From Oligoflexus sp. (GTDB lineage: Bacteria > Bdellovibrionota_B > Oligoflexia > Oligoflexales > Oligoflexaceae), in contig NZ_DASTAT010000100.1 of NCBI RefSeq assembly GCF_035712445.1, forward strand, positions 1 through 64,000: a stretch of DNA of 64,000 bases, given 5' to 3'. A program made the position numbers and the translations under genes. The notes under the pieces were generated by a model. The model saw only the letters and a program-made list of their open reading frames with translations, was not told the origin of the DNA and searched no databases. This document shows positions 45,603 through 54,327 of this stretch, one piece after another (the first letter of the stretch is position 1; every line of letters starts with the position of its first letter).

Positions 45603-46236
45603 GATCTGCGGCATCACACGAACCGAAGACGCCCGCCTGGCCCTGCAGCTGGGGGCCTGGGCCTTGGGCTTTATCTTTTACGAAAAAAGTCCGCGCTATA
45701 TTCCTGCAGCGGCGGTCAGGAAAATCCTGGATGCGCTCGCAGCCGAGGGCTTTGTTCCCGAGCGCAAGGTCGGTGTTTTTGTGAACGCCTCCGCATCGCA
45801 GATTCAGGATACGGTCAAGCTTTCCGGCATTGATACGGTGCAGCTGCATGGTGATGAAACTCCCGAGTTTTGTCAGCAGCTGTCCGGCCTCACGCTTTGG
45901 AAAGCCTTCCGTCTGCGCTCCGCCGACCAGCTGCTCGCGCTGCCGTCCTTCGAAGCTTTCACGGATGCCTTTCTCTTCGATGCGGCGGTTCCTGGACAGT
46001 ACGGCGGCACAGGTCACACCACGGACTGGAATCTTGTGGCCGGCATTCAAAGCTCCCGTCCGCTGATTCTATCGGGCGGTCTTCATCCTGATAATCTTCA
46101 GGCCGCCATGACCGCGGTTCCGGCCTTTGCTTTTGATCTTTCCTCGGGTGTGGAAGAGAAGCCCGGCATCAAAGACGCTCATAAACTTCGCAAACTTTTT
46201 ATAGCAAGGAGTCCTTCCGATGACTCAAACTCCTGA
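45592..46236 (+). CDS. trpF: Phosphoribosylanthranilate isomerase
   Basis: Amadori isomerisation step of tryptophan synthesis. The 214-residue product starts MRIKICGITR with the catalytic Cys, then LGFIFYEKSPRYI, QLHGDE near 83, LFDAAVPGQYGGTGHT with the catalytic Asp near 127, and LSGGL. The start is the ATG at 45592; the longer open frame upstream lies inside trpC. It overlaps trpB by 17 nt. Confidence 0.95.
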   Translation: MRIKICGITRTEDARLALQLGAWALGFIFYEKSPRYIPAAAVRKILDALAAEGFVPERKVGVFVNASASQIQDTVKLSGIDTVQLHGDETPEFCQQLSGLTLWKAFRLRSADQLLALPSFEAFTDAFLFDAAVPGQYGGTGHTTDWNLVAGIQSSRPLILSGGLHPDNLQAAMTAVPAFAFDLSSGVEEKPGIKDAHKLRKLFIARSPSDDSNS

Positions 46237-47395
46237 TGAACGTGGTTATTACGGCCGTTATGGTGGACGCTATGTGCCCGAGACGCTCTATCGTCCCGTC
46301 ATGGAACTGGAGGCAGCGTATAACCGCTACTCCAAGGATCCCGACTTTCAAAAGGAACTGAAGTACCTTCTTCATACCTACGTCGGCCGACCCACACCTT
46401 TGACCTTTGCCAAACGCTTGACCGAGCATCTCGGTGGCGCGCAGATTTATCTGAAACGCGAGGACCTCACGCATACCGGAGCGCATAAGATCAATAATGC
46501 TCTGGGTCAGGTCCTTCTCGCCAAACGCATGGGCAAGACCCGCATCATCGCCGAAACGGGAGCTGGCCAGCACGGAGTGGCGACGGCAACGGCCGCGGCG
46601 CTTTTGGGACTCGAATGCCAGGTGTATATGGGCAGCGTGGACATGGCCCGTCAATCTCTGAACGTTCGCCGCATGCGTTTGCTCGGCGCTTCGGTCGTGC
46701 CGGTGGAAAGCGGAGCCAAGACTCTGAAGGATGCCGTGAACGAAGCGATGCGCGATTGGGTGACCAATGTGCGAACCACGTTTTACAGTCTCGGTTCGGC
46801 CCTTGGCCCCCATCCTTATCCGCAGATGGTGCGGGATTTTCATAAGGTCATCGGTGAAGAGGCGCGCGCTCAGATTCAGGAAGCGGCCGGTCGACTGCCG
46901 GATGAACTGGTCGCCTGCGTCGGCGGCGGCAGCAATGCCATCGGTCTTTTCCATCCCTTTTTGAATGATCTTTCCGTGAAGATGACCGGCGTTGAAGCCG
47001 GTGGTCACGGGATTGTTTTGGGCCAGCACGCTGCGCGTTTCGCGGGCGGGGCTCTTGGTGTTTTGCACGGCGCCCTCACATGGCTTTTGCAGAATGATGA
47101 TGGCCAGGTTCAGGATACGCACAGTATCTCGGCGGGTCTTGATTATCCGGCTGTAGGACCGGAGCATGCGCTTTTGCATGAAACCGGACGCGCGCAGTAT
47201 ACCTTCGCCACCGACCAGGAAGCCCTGGAGGCCTTCCGCCTTCTTTCGCGCATGGAAGGCATCATCCCGGCGTTGGAAAGTTCGCATGCGATTGCCTATG
47301 TCCTGAAAAAGGCTCCGACCCTGGCCAAGGATAAAATACTTTTGGTGAATCTCTCGGGTCGTGGTGACAAGGATTTGGAAGGAGGCGTGGGATGA
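46220..47395 (+). CDS. trpB: Tryptophan synthase beta chain
   Basis: Condenses indole with serine using PLP. The 391-residue product has GRYGGRYVPETL at the start, LKREDLTHTGAHKINNALGQ with the PLP lysine near 89, AETGAGQHGVATA, CVGGGSNAIG near 233 and SISAGLDYPAVGPEH. This is the TrpB1 form that partners TrpA. AAGGAG lies upstream of the ATG inside the trpF end. It overlaps trpA by 4 nt. Confidence 0.97.
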   Translation: MTQTPDERGYYGRYGGRYVPETLYRPVMELEAAYNRYSKDPDFQKELKYLLHTYVGRPTPLTFAKRLTEHLGGAQIYLKREDLTHTGAHKINNALGQVLLAKRMGKTRIIAETGAGQHGVATATAAALLGLECQVYMGSVDMARQSLNVRRMRLLGASVVPVESGAKTLKDAVNEAMRDWVTNVRTTFYSLGSALGPHPYPQMVRDFHKVIGEEARAQIQEAAGRLPDELVACVGGGSNAIGLFHPFLNDLSVKMTGVEAGGHGIVLGQHAARFAGGALGVLHGALTWLLQNDDGQVQDTHSISAGLDYPAVGPEHALLHETGRAQYTFATDQEALEAFRLLSRMEGIIPALESSHAIAYVLKKAPTLAKDKILLVNLSGRGDKDLEGGVG

Positions 47396-48204
47396 GTCGC
47401 TTGCAGAAGGTTATCCGCAGTCGTCAGGCAGAAGGCAAAAAAGCCTTCGTCGCTTATATCACAGCAGGTGATCCCAGTCTTAAGGAAACGATGAATCTGG
47501 CCCAGGCTCTGGCTGAATCCGGTGTCGATATCATCGAGCTCGGCGTGCCGTTTTCAGATCCCCTGGCCGATGGTCCCACCAATCAAAGAGCCGCCGAACG
47601 CGCTCTGTTATCCGGGACGAGCCTGCAAAAAATCCTGGACGAGGTCGTGGAATTCCGGAAGAAGAACGATCACACACCGATCGTGATTTTCTCTTACTTG
47701 AACCCGATCTATCGCATGGGCTTTGAAAACTTTGCCCAGCGCGCCCAGGCCGTGGGTGCGGATGGTGTCCTCATCGTCGATTTTCCGCCCGAGGAGGCGG
47801 ACGCCTACCGCCGCACGATGCAGGCCGCGGGCCTTGACACTGTGTTCCTGGCGTCACCGACCAGCGATGAAAAACGCCTGCAGCATGTCGATCATAATTC
47901 ATCCGGTTTTGTGTACTACGTCTCGCGCACAGGCGTCACCGGCATGCAGTCGGAACTTTCGCAAAGCCTTGGTCAGGAAATGACCCTCGTCAAACGCTTT
48001 GTGAAAAAACCTGTGATGGTCGGCTTCGGTATTTCCAATCCCGAACAGGCCGTTGCAGCCGCAAAGCTTGGTGATGGCATCATCATCGGCAGCGCCATTG
48101 TCAAAGTGATTGAAGAAGGCGCCGATGCCAACGCCCGTTTGCAGGGCGTTCGTCAGTTCGCGAGCGGCATTCGCGCAGCTCTGGATCGGGCCTTTACATC
48201 CTGA
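47392..48204 (+). CDS. trpA: Tryptophan synthase alpha chain
   Basis: Cleaves indole-glycerol phosphate to indole, which passes to TrpB. The 270-residue barrel has FVAYITAGDP near 16, the catalytic Glu in DIIELGVPFSDPLADGP near 49, the catalytic Asp near 60, and VGFGISNPEQ near 213. It is the last gene of the operon. No classic terminator follows in the 6 nt before the converging gene. Confidence 0.96.
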   Translation: MSRLQKVIRSRQAEGKKAFVAYITAGDPSLKETMNLAQALAESGVDIIELGVPFSDPLADGPTNQRAAERALLSGTSLQKILDEVVEFRKKNDHTPIVIFSYLNPIYRMGFENFAQRAQAVGADGVLIVDFPPEEADAYRRTMQAAGLDTVFLASPTSDEKRLQHVDHNSSGFVYYVSRTGVTGMQSELSQSLGQEMTLVKRFVKKPVMVGFGISNPEQAVAAAKLGDGIIIGSAIVKVIEEGADANARLQGVRQFASGIRAALDRAFTS

Positions 48205-48210
48205 AGTCTT

Positions 48211-48417
48211 TCAGCCAATCGCCTTGAGCTCTTCAAGAGCCAAGGCGTCGCCGCCTTCAGACCGGAGCAGAAGCTGAATCATGAGACCCAGCCGAAACTC
48301 CAGCTTTTCCCGCCCCAAAGGGTCGCCTTCCAGTTTATTCCAGGTTTTCAAAAGAGTGGTCTTCACTTCGAAGCTGTCACAGCAGGAAGCCAGTCCTGGC
48401 CCCGAATCTCGGAACAT
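48211..48417 (-). CDS. Small protein of unknown function
   Basis: The 68-residue product begins at ATG 48417, preceded by GGAGG at 48423-48427. A longer in-frame start at 48501 would give a 96-residue protein with a hydrophobic N-terminus, but that stretch contains an intrinsic terminator, so the short form is preferred. The sequence is helical (LLKTWNKLEGDPLGREKLEF) with a CC pair near 12 and no recognised domain. It converges with trpA. Confidence 0.55.
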   Translation of the reverse strand: MFRDSGPGLASCCDSFEVKTTLLKTWNKLEGDPLGREKLEFRLGLMIQLLLRSEGGDALALEELKAIG

Positions 48418-48463
48418 GTTGTCCTCCGCCAACAAAACTGTTGCGAGGATTTGCGATGGGAAC

Positions 48464-48489
48464 AAAAAAAGCCAAACCCAAGGTTTGGC
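48464..48489 (-). terminator. Intrinsic terminator downstream of the Hint-domain gene
   Basis: On the minus strand GCCAAACC pairs with GGTTTGGC across a 3-nt loop, followed by seven T's. It lies about 100 nt after the stop of the Hint-domain gene, in the right direction to end that transcript. Confidence 0.75.
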
Positions 48490-48591
48490 ATATTTGCGCA
48501 TCGTTTCGGCACTTTAGCAGAGAAAGCTGCAATCGGCCACAAACCCTTGTTGCTTCAAACGATAAATCCCATGACCCTGATTTGGCAAGAT

Positions 48592-50415
48592 CTATTTTTC
48601 GTAAACCCACCGATCGGTGCCTGCCGCATTTTTCTGCAGGCGGGTTTGAATGTAAAGATCGCCGGTTACCACGCCGTTCGCCAGCACATAGTGATCACGC
48701 AGATCCTCGCCGGCCGCCAGTTCCAGGTTCCACACCACGGGGGCCTTATCCCCTGCGGGAACCGTGGCAATCTTCTGAATCACACCCATGGTCCCCTCGA
48801 CGGTGCGAACGCGGTCGCCTTCCTGCAGTTCAAATGCGGCCCGCGGACCCTGGCTGGTGGGAAAGGGGTGCGTTCCCGTCACGCGCACGGTCCTGCCTTC
48901 GATTTGAATATCGAACATGGGAACGTTTTCCGGTCCGCGTGTCATGCGTGCGATCGCCTGGGCCCGACGGGTGATCGGATTCCAGACCTGATCGCGTTCT
49001 GTCAGTTCGGTGATGCGTTTCTGTGTTTTGCCATCACCCAGCGTGATCATGGTCTCGTCAGCGAAGCAGCCGCAGGCCCCGCGCACGAAGAGGAATTTTC
49101 TTTTGCATGAAGGCACTGTGTAATAAACATATTCAAGCGATTCCCAGCCCTGACTGCTCAGCTCTTCAAAACTTTGAGCCGTCCGCCCATTCTGAGCCAG
49201 AAAGCTTTCAGCCGGGTTTCTGACGTTTTCACAGAACTTCACGCTCCTGATCTTGACCTGATCGGTCCGCATCCACATTTCGTGGTTACGGGAATAGTCC
49301 ATGTACTTGCGATCCTGAAGATCGGCGATCGCAGCGGGCTGGTAGGTGTCGCCTTCGAACCAAGGGCACTCATCATTGCAGGCTGCCTTGAATTCATCGT
49401 CGGTCAGCTCCTTGCCCTTGTCCCAGTAATTCACAACGCTGAAGGTTTTCGTGACTTCATGATTGGGCGATTCGGAAACCTCGCCTTTGGCGTTATAAAG
49501 CACGGCCCGCACTGTGAATTGACCGTTGGCCGGTGTCATCGAACAGGTTGTCGGATCGGAATTGAAGCCGACGAACTGATAGCGGGTCGTTCCGATCACT
49601 ACGTTTTTAGCCAGAACGTTGGTCGCGGCATGATTGGTCGGTTCGCCGGTGTCCTTATTGAAGACGCTCAGCTCGACCGGATCGCTGTTCACGTAAATTA
49701 CAGCTTTATACACCACGCCCGAGGCGGTGACGCGCAGATCATAGTCGCCGATGGTGATGTTGCTGAAGTCGGTGGTCCAAAGATTGGCTCCAGCCGGGCT
49801 GACCTCCAGAATGGGATCCGAAGGCTGGGGAACCGGAACGGGAATACGCGCTTTGCTGGCGATTGAACTCGTCTGGCCTTTATCGACCTTGGTCGTTTTC
49901 ACCTCAACGTCCACCGACTCCACGTAATCGAAGTTCAGGGAGCGATTGAAGTTAGCTTTCAGAATCCGAATATAGCCATCCTGCGGCTTCAGGCTCGTTT
50001 GAGCCTTGCTGCCTTTGAAAACGCCTTCCAAAGTCTTGCCGGAAATATCCCCGGTATCCACAAGACTCATCTTGATCCACTCGTTGCCGCTCAGTGCCAC
50101 GTCATCGGTGGGAATCTTTGGATTCTTGGTGATCTGCCGCCAGTCAGCGAGCCAATAGTTTTGTGGGAAAAGGGCCGGAAGATATTCGTTATCGACCTTG
50201 CCGTTATTCAAAAGAGCCTTGAACTGGGCCACGGCATTCATATTCGACAGCGATGCGGCGTCGTTGGTGGACTTCACCCTGGCCTGCATCACGGAGTCGT
50301 TCACCTTCTGCTGATTCTGCACGACATAGAAGCTGGTCAGCCCCAGTGCGAGCAGCGCCACCAGCGCGGTCATGGCCGCGGAACCCTCTTCTGTGGTTTT
50401 CTTATGGATTCCCAT
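48592..50415 (-). CDS. Pilin-like membrane-anchored protein with C-terminal Hint domain
   Basis: The 607-residue product starts after GAGGGG. Its N-terminus, KKTTEEG-SAAMTALVALLAL, is a short basic/acidic leader, a Gly and a 20-residue hydrophobic helix. This resembles a prepilin or pseudopilin cleavage site, but the +5 Glu is not there. The middle (about 60-445) is beta-rich with several cysteines. From residue 450 there is a Hint (hedgehog/intein) domain: CFADETMITLGDG with nucleophile Cys450, then VTGTHPF (TxxH, His516) and HYVLANGVV (575). The intein C-terminal HN-Cys/Ser end is missing, and only about 20 residues follow. Self-cleavage before Cys450 is plausible; protein splicing is not. 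Confidence 0.82.
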   Translation of the reverse strand: MGIHKKTTEEGSAAMTALVALLALGLTSFYVVQNQQKVNDSVMQARVKSTNDAASLSNMNAVAQFKALLNNGKVDNEYLPALFPQNYWLADWRQITKNPKIPTDDVALSGNEWIKMSLVDTGDISGKTLEGVFKGSKAQTSLKPQDGYIRILKANFNRSLNFDYVESVDVEVKTTKVDKGQTSSIASKARIPVPVPQPSDPILEVSPAGANLWTTDFSNITIGDYDLRVTASGVVYKAVIYVNSDPVELSVFNKDTGEPTNHAATNVLAKNVVIGTTRYQFVGFNSDPTTCSMTPANGQFTVRAVLYNAKGEVSESPNHEVTKTFSVVNYWDKGKELTDDEFKAACNDECPWFEGDTYQPAAIADLQDRKYMDYSRNHEMWMRTDQVKIRSVKFCENVRNPAESFLAQNGRTAQSFEELSSQGWESLEYVYYTVPSCKRKFLFVRGACGCFADETMITLGDGKTQKRITELTERDQVWNPITRRAQAIARMTRGPENVPMFDIQIEGRTVRVTGTHPFPTSQGPRAAFELQEGDRVRTVEGTMGVIQKIATVPAGDKAPVVWNLELAAGEDLRDHYVLANGVVTGDLYIQTRLQKNAAGTDRWVYEK

Positions 50416-50486
50416 GTGGTCCCCTCTTTTCTGTCGCCTTGGTAATGCGTTCCTACTAGCAATTTCGGAAGAAATGGCTGCAGGAT

Positions 50487-50503
50487 TAAGATTTTAAATC
50501 TTA
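50487..50503. repeat. 17-nt palindrome upstream of the Hint-domain gene
   Basis: TAAGATTT and AAATCTTA flank one T, giving a perfect 8-bp inverted repeat in the 115-nt gap before the Hint-domain gene. No T-run follows it on the minus strand, so an operator is likelier than a terminator. Confidence 0.45.
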
Positions 50504-50530
50504 CCTTTGCGAAGAAACGGGGGGCGTGGC

Positions 50531-50974
50531 TTAGCCCTTGTTTGCACAGTCTTTTTCGGTGTTGGGCATGCCTTTATCGAACCAATCGAGGAAAATTCCC
50601 TGCTCAATTGGATCGAGCGGTTTGGTCAGGGCATTGGTGGCAATGCGGTTTTTCGCGGCTTCCGCCACGGCCTTCCAGTCCTCATAGCTTAGGAATTTAA
50701 TACCTTTGAAGGCGAGTCTATCATTGTGGCAACTTTCGCAACGGAGCGTGGAAAGTTCGCTGATCCACAGTTCATAGCTGGGAATGCCGAGGCTGTCGCA
50801 GGTGACATCCGGCTCCTTTTTTACCGGCTCTTTCTTCACGGGTTCCGTGGTCACGGGCTGCTGCTCGGCTGCTTGCGCCGGAGCGGAGCCTTCTTCCGTG
50901 GTGCTTTCGAGTTTTTCCTTTTGACAGCTCATGGCCAGTACAAGCGTCATCAGTCCAGGCAAAAGCCGCGGCAT
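50531..50974 (-). CDS. Lipoprotein with one CxxCH heme-type motif
   Basis: From ATG 50974 (a TTG two codons upstream is possible) the product has 147 residues. The signal peptide ends LAMSC (Cys17). A Glu/Pro/Lys-rich linker with repeated VKKEP follows, then LRCESCHNDRLAFKG with CxxCH at 79-83. The spacing to a later Met (KGMPN) fits a small c-type cytochrome domain like those in planctomycete-type cytochromes. The motif alone does not prove heme attachment. Further cysteines at about 59 and near the C-terminus could form a disulfide. Confidence 0.7.
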   Translation of the reverse strand: MPRLLPGLMTLVLAMSCQKEKLESTTEEGSAPAQAAEQQPVTTEPVKKEPVKKEPDVTCDSLGIPSYELWISELSTLRCESCHNDRLAFKGIKFLSYEDWKAVAEAAKNRIATNALTKPLDPIEQGIFLDWFDKGMPNTEKDCANKG

Positions 50975-51132
50975 GGTCAAACCCCAAAAAATGTGTGGTG
51001 CTTCGGTGCGTGCAAGTAAAGTGCCTGAAAGCCTTATCGGCTAAGGGTGCGAGAAAATTCAGGGGACGACGGTGCGTCTGTGGGGTCCCGCGCGCCAGGG
51101 GATTGACAGAGTGGGAAATCCTACAGTTTTTA

Positions 51133-51381
51133 TTAGCCCACGAAACCAGGCTGCATCGAAAGCCAGACAAGGCCCAGGCTCATCAGAACGGAAACAAGAG
51201 CCAGAGCCGTAAAGAGCGCGGCGATGCTGACCCGCAGGACCTGCTGCGCCATGCGAGGGATGCTGCCTCCAAACGGAGCTGTCATGCGCTGCAGCTGATG
51301 ACCTTCGTGCAGAAAAGCTTTCATCGCGTAAAGAAAACTCAGAACACTGAGCGCTGTAATGATGATCACGAACGATGGCAT
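51133..51381 (-). CDS. Small membrane protein with two predicted membrane segments
   Basis: The 82-residue product has GAGG 7 nt before the ATG. Hydrophobic stretches at about 3-21 and 50-74 would form a hairpin across the inner membrane, with a charged loop (KAFLHEGHQLQRM) between them. No family was recognised. It lies between the cytochrome-like lipoprotein and a small secreted protein, all on the minus strand. Confidence 0.6.
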   Translation of the reverse strand: MPSFVIIITALSVLSFLYAMKAFLHEGHQLQRMTAPFGGSIPRMAQQVLRVSIAALFTALALVSVLMSLGLVWLSMQPGFVG

Positions 51382-51531
51382 ATTGCTACCTCACAGTTAG
51401 GCTATTCCGTATTCGGTGGAGTCCCCAGGAGCTGAATCCGTGGCTGCAAAGCCCGGTCAAGGCTTAACAATTCTTGCGATTTTCGCCGAGGTGTCTGCTG
51501 GTCCTGTGGGGTTTTTCAGAGGTTGGGATTC

Positions 51532-51939
51532 TTACAGAACGGGTCTCCCAGCCATCCGCGAATTCATCCGCGCGAGCAGTATCCTGCCTTTCAGTTTTTG
51601 ATGATTCGCAGCAATTTCAGAATTTGAGCTGGTGCTTCTTTCGAGTCTGATTTCCGGTTTTTCGCCGGATTCGCTGACAAAAATTCGTCCGTAACCCGAA
51701 GGCAGACTTTTGTTGGATGTGAGGGTCATGCATGGGGAAAGGCGCTCGGCGAGCTTTGGCGCCATGGTTTCACGGTCAAAGGTTTCGCCGCGTTTTGGAA
51801 AAATATCGCTCGATGCAGATTGATCGGCGTGGAGCTGATGAGGAAAAAGGATCATGCCGAGGGTGACAGCGGCCTTCAGTGGTTGGCGCGAAACAGGACC
51901 TAGGCTCGATATTTTCACGGGTTCTGGCCTTTTCATCAT
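51532..51939 (-). CDS. Small probable secreted protein, unknown
   Basis: The 135-residue frame has a hydrophobic segment (KAAVTLGMILFPHQLHA, about 22-38) that could be a signal peptide, followed by a Ser/Arg/Lys-rich mature part with one Cys. A GTG at 51918 after AAAAGG is an alternative start. No family resemblance is visible and composition is not strongly coding-like, so it may be spurious. Confidence 0.35.
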   Translation of the reverse strand: MMKRPEPVKISSLGPVSRQPLKAAVTLGMILFPHQLHADQSASSDIFPKRGETFDRETMAPKLAERLSPCMTLTSNKSLPSGYGRIFVSESGEKPEIRLERSTSSNSEIAANHQKLKGRILLARMNSRMAGRPVL

Positions 51940-52007
51940 TTCATGGTTTTGTCTGTCTCTGCATCTTCGAAACTGACCAGGATCCTAGAACATCTTACGC
52001 CCTGTCG

Positions 52008-54185
52008 TCACCAACGATATTGAATACCAGAAAGAATCCGGGTTTCCTGATAGCTTCTTTCCTTATCTGCACTCTGTCTGAGACTCTGCTCGACGGAAAG
52101 GCTGGGCTCGCGTCTATGCCAGTAGAGAAATTTGAGATCAGCTTTCAGATCAAAACCTGTGAGCGACGAGCGGGTGCCTGAAAAAAGATCCTGATGCAGA
52201 GTCCCCTGAAGATTCAGGGAAAGATCATAAGGAAATTCCCTTTGATACTGTCCACGCAGTGAAAGGCGCTGTCGATCATCCTCTTCAGACCCCGCATAAC
52301 GATAGTCCCAAATTTGCCAAAACGCTTCGATAGCACCACTGCGGACGCCAAGACTATGAAGCCGAACACTGCGGTCCAGAATGCCCACACGCTCGCCCGT
52401 CAGGGCATCCAGTCGATGTTCGCGGGTGGGGGCGAAGTCGAGATTTTGTTCCTGGGCCCAGATGAATTCCGGCATCATGTTGCCGATCGGCAGTGTCCAC
52501 GCCATCTCATAGCCGAACCTATCCAGCCCACCGGATCCTTGCGAAAGCCTAGAAATATAGGGTTTGATAAGCAGAGACTGCCCGTCAAAGGGCAGGCTTA
52601 TTCCAAGAGGCAGAGCCAGGACGGCTTCGAAACGCTGCAGATCCGCGAGACCCGTGTGCTGATAGACGGCAAACTGGAGTGAAGGCTCCAGTCGCACAGA
52701 AAAAGCTGCACTGCGTTCCAAAAGATAAGGCAGCTTTTGAGACGAGCGGACGAGCCAGCTCGAACGGTGCCCAATTTCGGGAGGCGCGGCCTCGTCGGAA
52801 GGAAGATGCAGGACGTTATTCGACCACCCGAGTTCAAGAGTTGCGGCATAGCTCCAGGGTTTCTTGCCATCAAGGTGCCTTTGCCATTCCTCGAAAGATT
52901 CCTGAAGCGGTGAAGGATTCGCGCTGTCCTGCCACCTTTCCCAAAGATCCAAAGCGGAACGCCAGCGGCCTCGCGCCTGCTCATTGGTGGCCAGCAGATA
53001 GAGTTCATCGGTGGGTATGCGCGCATGACGGAAATCTCCGGGTGCATTCACATCCCGTCGGGCTTTGCGCCGCAGCCTTGAGCGCAATGATTCCTGCTTT
53101 GTAATATCAGCCCAGAGGCTGCTGCTATCAATCCCGCTCTGCTTTTTATCGGCAAAGGCTTCCTGCTGCAGCCGATAAAGGCAGATGGCGGCCAACGCTT
53201 TATATTCAAGATCCGCGTCCGATTCAGCGGTCTTCACCAGCTCATAGGCTTCCTCCCATTGACCTTCCTGCAAAAGTCGGTAGAGATTTTCCTTGTTCGC
53301 CGTGACAGGGCCCATCATGTTTTTAAGCCAGTTCTTCCGAAGTTCAAGCAGTGCCGCCGTCAAAGGCTGATTCGTGTCCGTGGTTTCCATCAGCTGAGGG
53401 GATGTGCGCGCCATCGCATTTTGCCAGGTATCGGCATGCGGCAGACCTATTTGGAAGTGATAGGCTGCGTCGGCCTCCATCAGCAGTTCCTGGCCTGCAA
53501 AAACCTGAATTTCATAGGGTTTCCCTGGCACGCGGCGCAGCTGTTTTTGCTCCCATTCCCAAATAAGACCCTCGGGCCGCATGGATTCCAAAGGTCGCGT
53601 CGTCTCCCAGCGCGAAGTCATGTGGCCGCGAATGGTATAGGCGATGACCGTATCGCGGTCATATTTCACATAAAGATCGGAATCGGCAGCCAGCTCCAGC
53701 TCCGCATTCTTCCAAGCCGTCTGGGGATCAGCAGGCTGCAATGAAAGAGCCAGGGGATAGCCGCGGGTGGAAATCCGCGCAAGACCGCGTTCGCCTGTGA
53801 AGGCAAAAACCCAGACGCCATCTGACGGCGTGACGCTGATCGAAGTATGGGAATGCAGAATCATAAGGGCGGCATCACCGTATTTCAGAGCCACAAAGCT
53901 TTGGCTCGGACTATAAATCCGCGCATAATCCTGCAGCAGAAGTTGCTGCTCCCCCAGGGGTTCCGCCGCGCGGCGCGTGCGATGCAGAAAGCCTTTTTTA
54001 TTCAGGGCCATCACCTGAAGGTCCATGGACGGTGGCCGGCTGGTCGGTGCCTCAGCCTTGGACGCCAAGGGCCGCAGAAAACCTTCCGCATCCTCGGGCC
54101 CCCAGTAATCGGGCGCAGGAACCCAGGGCTCGGCCGCATGAAGCGTCGAGGGCACAAAAAGAATGATAAAGATCCAGCGCAGCAT
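52008..54185 (-). CDS. FecR-like domain plus outer-membrane beta-barrel protein
   Basis: From ATG 54185 (AGGA 5 nt upstream; ATG 54191 is an alternative) the product has about 725 residues. A signal peptide ends STLHA-AE (about 18). Residues about 50-220 look like a FecR-type ligand domain (QVMALNKKGFLHR, QSFVALKYGDAALMILHSH, SISVTPSDGVW). A helical, TPR-like middle follows (about 290-430). The last 300 residues alternate polar and aromatic residues in about 14 strands and end in QYRW, an outer-membrane sorting signal. Similar FecR-barrel proteins are uncharacterised. Confidence 0.75.
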   Translation of the reverse strand: MLRWIFIILFVPSTLHAAEPWVPAPDYWGPEDAEGFLRPLASKAEAPTSRPPSMDLQVMALNKKGFLHRTRRAAEPLGEQQLLLQDYARIYSPSQSFVALKYGDAALMILHSHTSISVTPSDGVWVFAFTGERGLARISTRGYPLALSLQPADPQTAWKNAELELAADSDLYVKYDRDTVIAYTIRGHMTSRWETTRPLESMRPEGLIWEWEQKQLRRVPGKPYEIQVFAGQELLMEADAAYHFQIGLPHADTWQNAMARTSPQLMETTDTNQPLTAALLELRKNWLKNMMGPVTANKENLYRLLQEGQWEEAYELVKTAESDADLEYKALAAICLYRLQQEAFADKKQSGIDSSSLWADITKQESLRSRLRRKARRDVNAPGDFRHARIPTDELYLLATNEQARGRWRSALDLWERWQDSANPSPLQESFEEWQRHLDGKKPWSYAATLELGWSNNVLHLPSDEAAPPEIGHRSSWLVRSSQKLPYLLERSAAFSVRLEPSLQFAVYQHTGLADLQRFEAVLALPLGISLPFDGQSLLIKPYISRLSQGSGGLDRFGYEMAWTLPIGNMMPEFIWAQEQNLDFAPTREHRLDALTGERVGILDRSVRLHSLGVRSGAIEAFWQIWDYRYAGSEEDDRQRLSLRGQYQREFPYDLSLNLQGTLHQDLFSGTRSSLTGFDLKADLKFLYWHRREPSLSVEQSLRQSADKERSYQETRILSGIQYRW

Positions 54186-54289
54186 GCTCATCCTATGAAA
54201 GCCTGGCCATGGACCTTTCTGTATCGGTGGAATCATTCCAAAATAGGGAGGCAGAAACTGCCGGGCGGAGGGGAGGAAGAAGGAAAGGA

Positions 54290-54314
54290 TTCCCTTTACC
54301 GCAGGCAAAGGGAA
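54290..54314 (-). terminator. Candidate terminator after htrA
   Basis: TTCCCTTT and AAAGGGAA form an 8-bp stem around a 9-nt loop, 13 nt after the htrA stop. On the minus strand it is followed by a pyrimidine-rich stretch (TCCTTTCCTTCTTCC), weaker than a true U-tract. Confidence 0.5.
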
Positions 54315-54327
54315 CCGAGGCGACACC

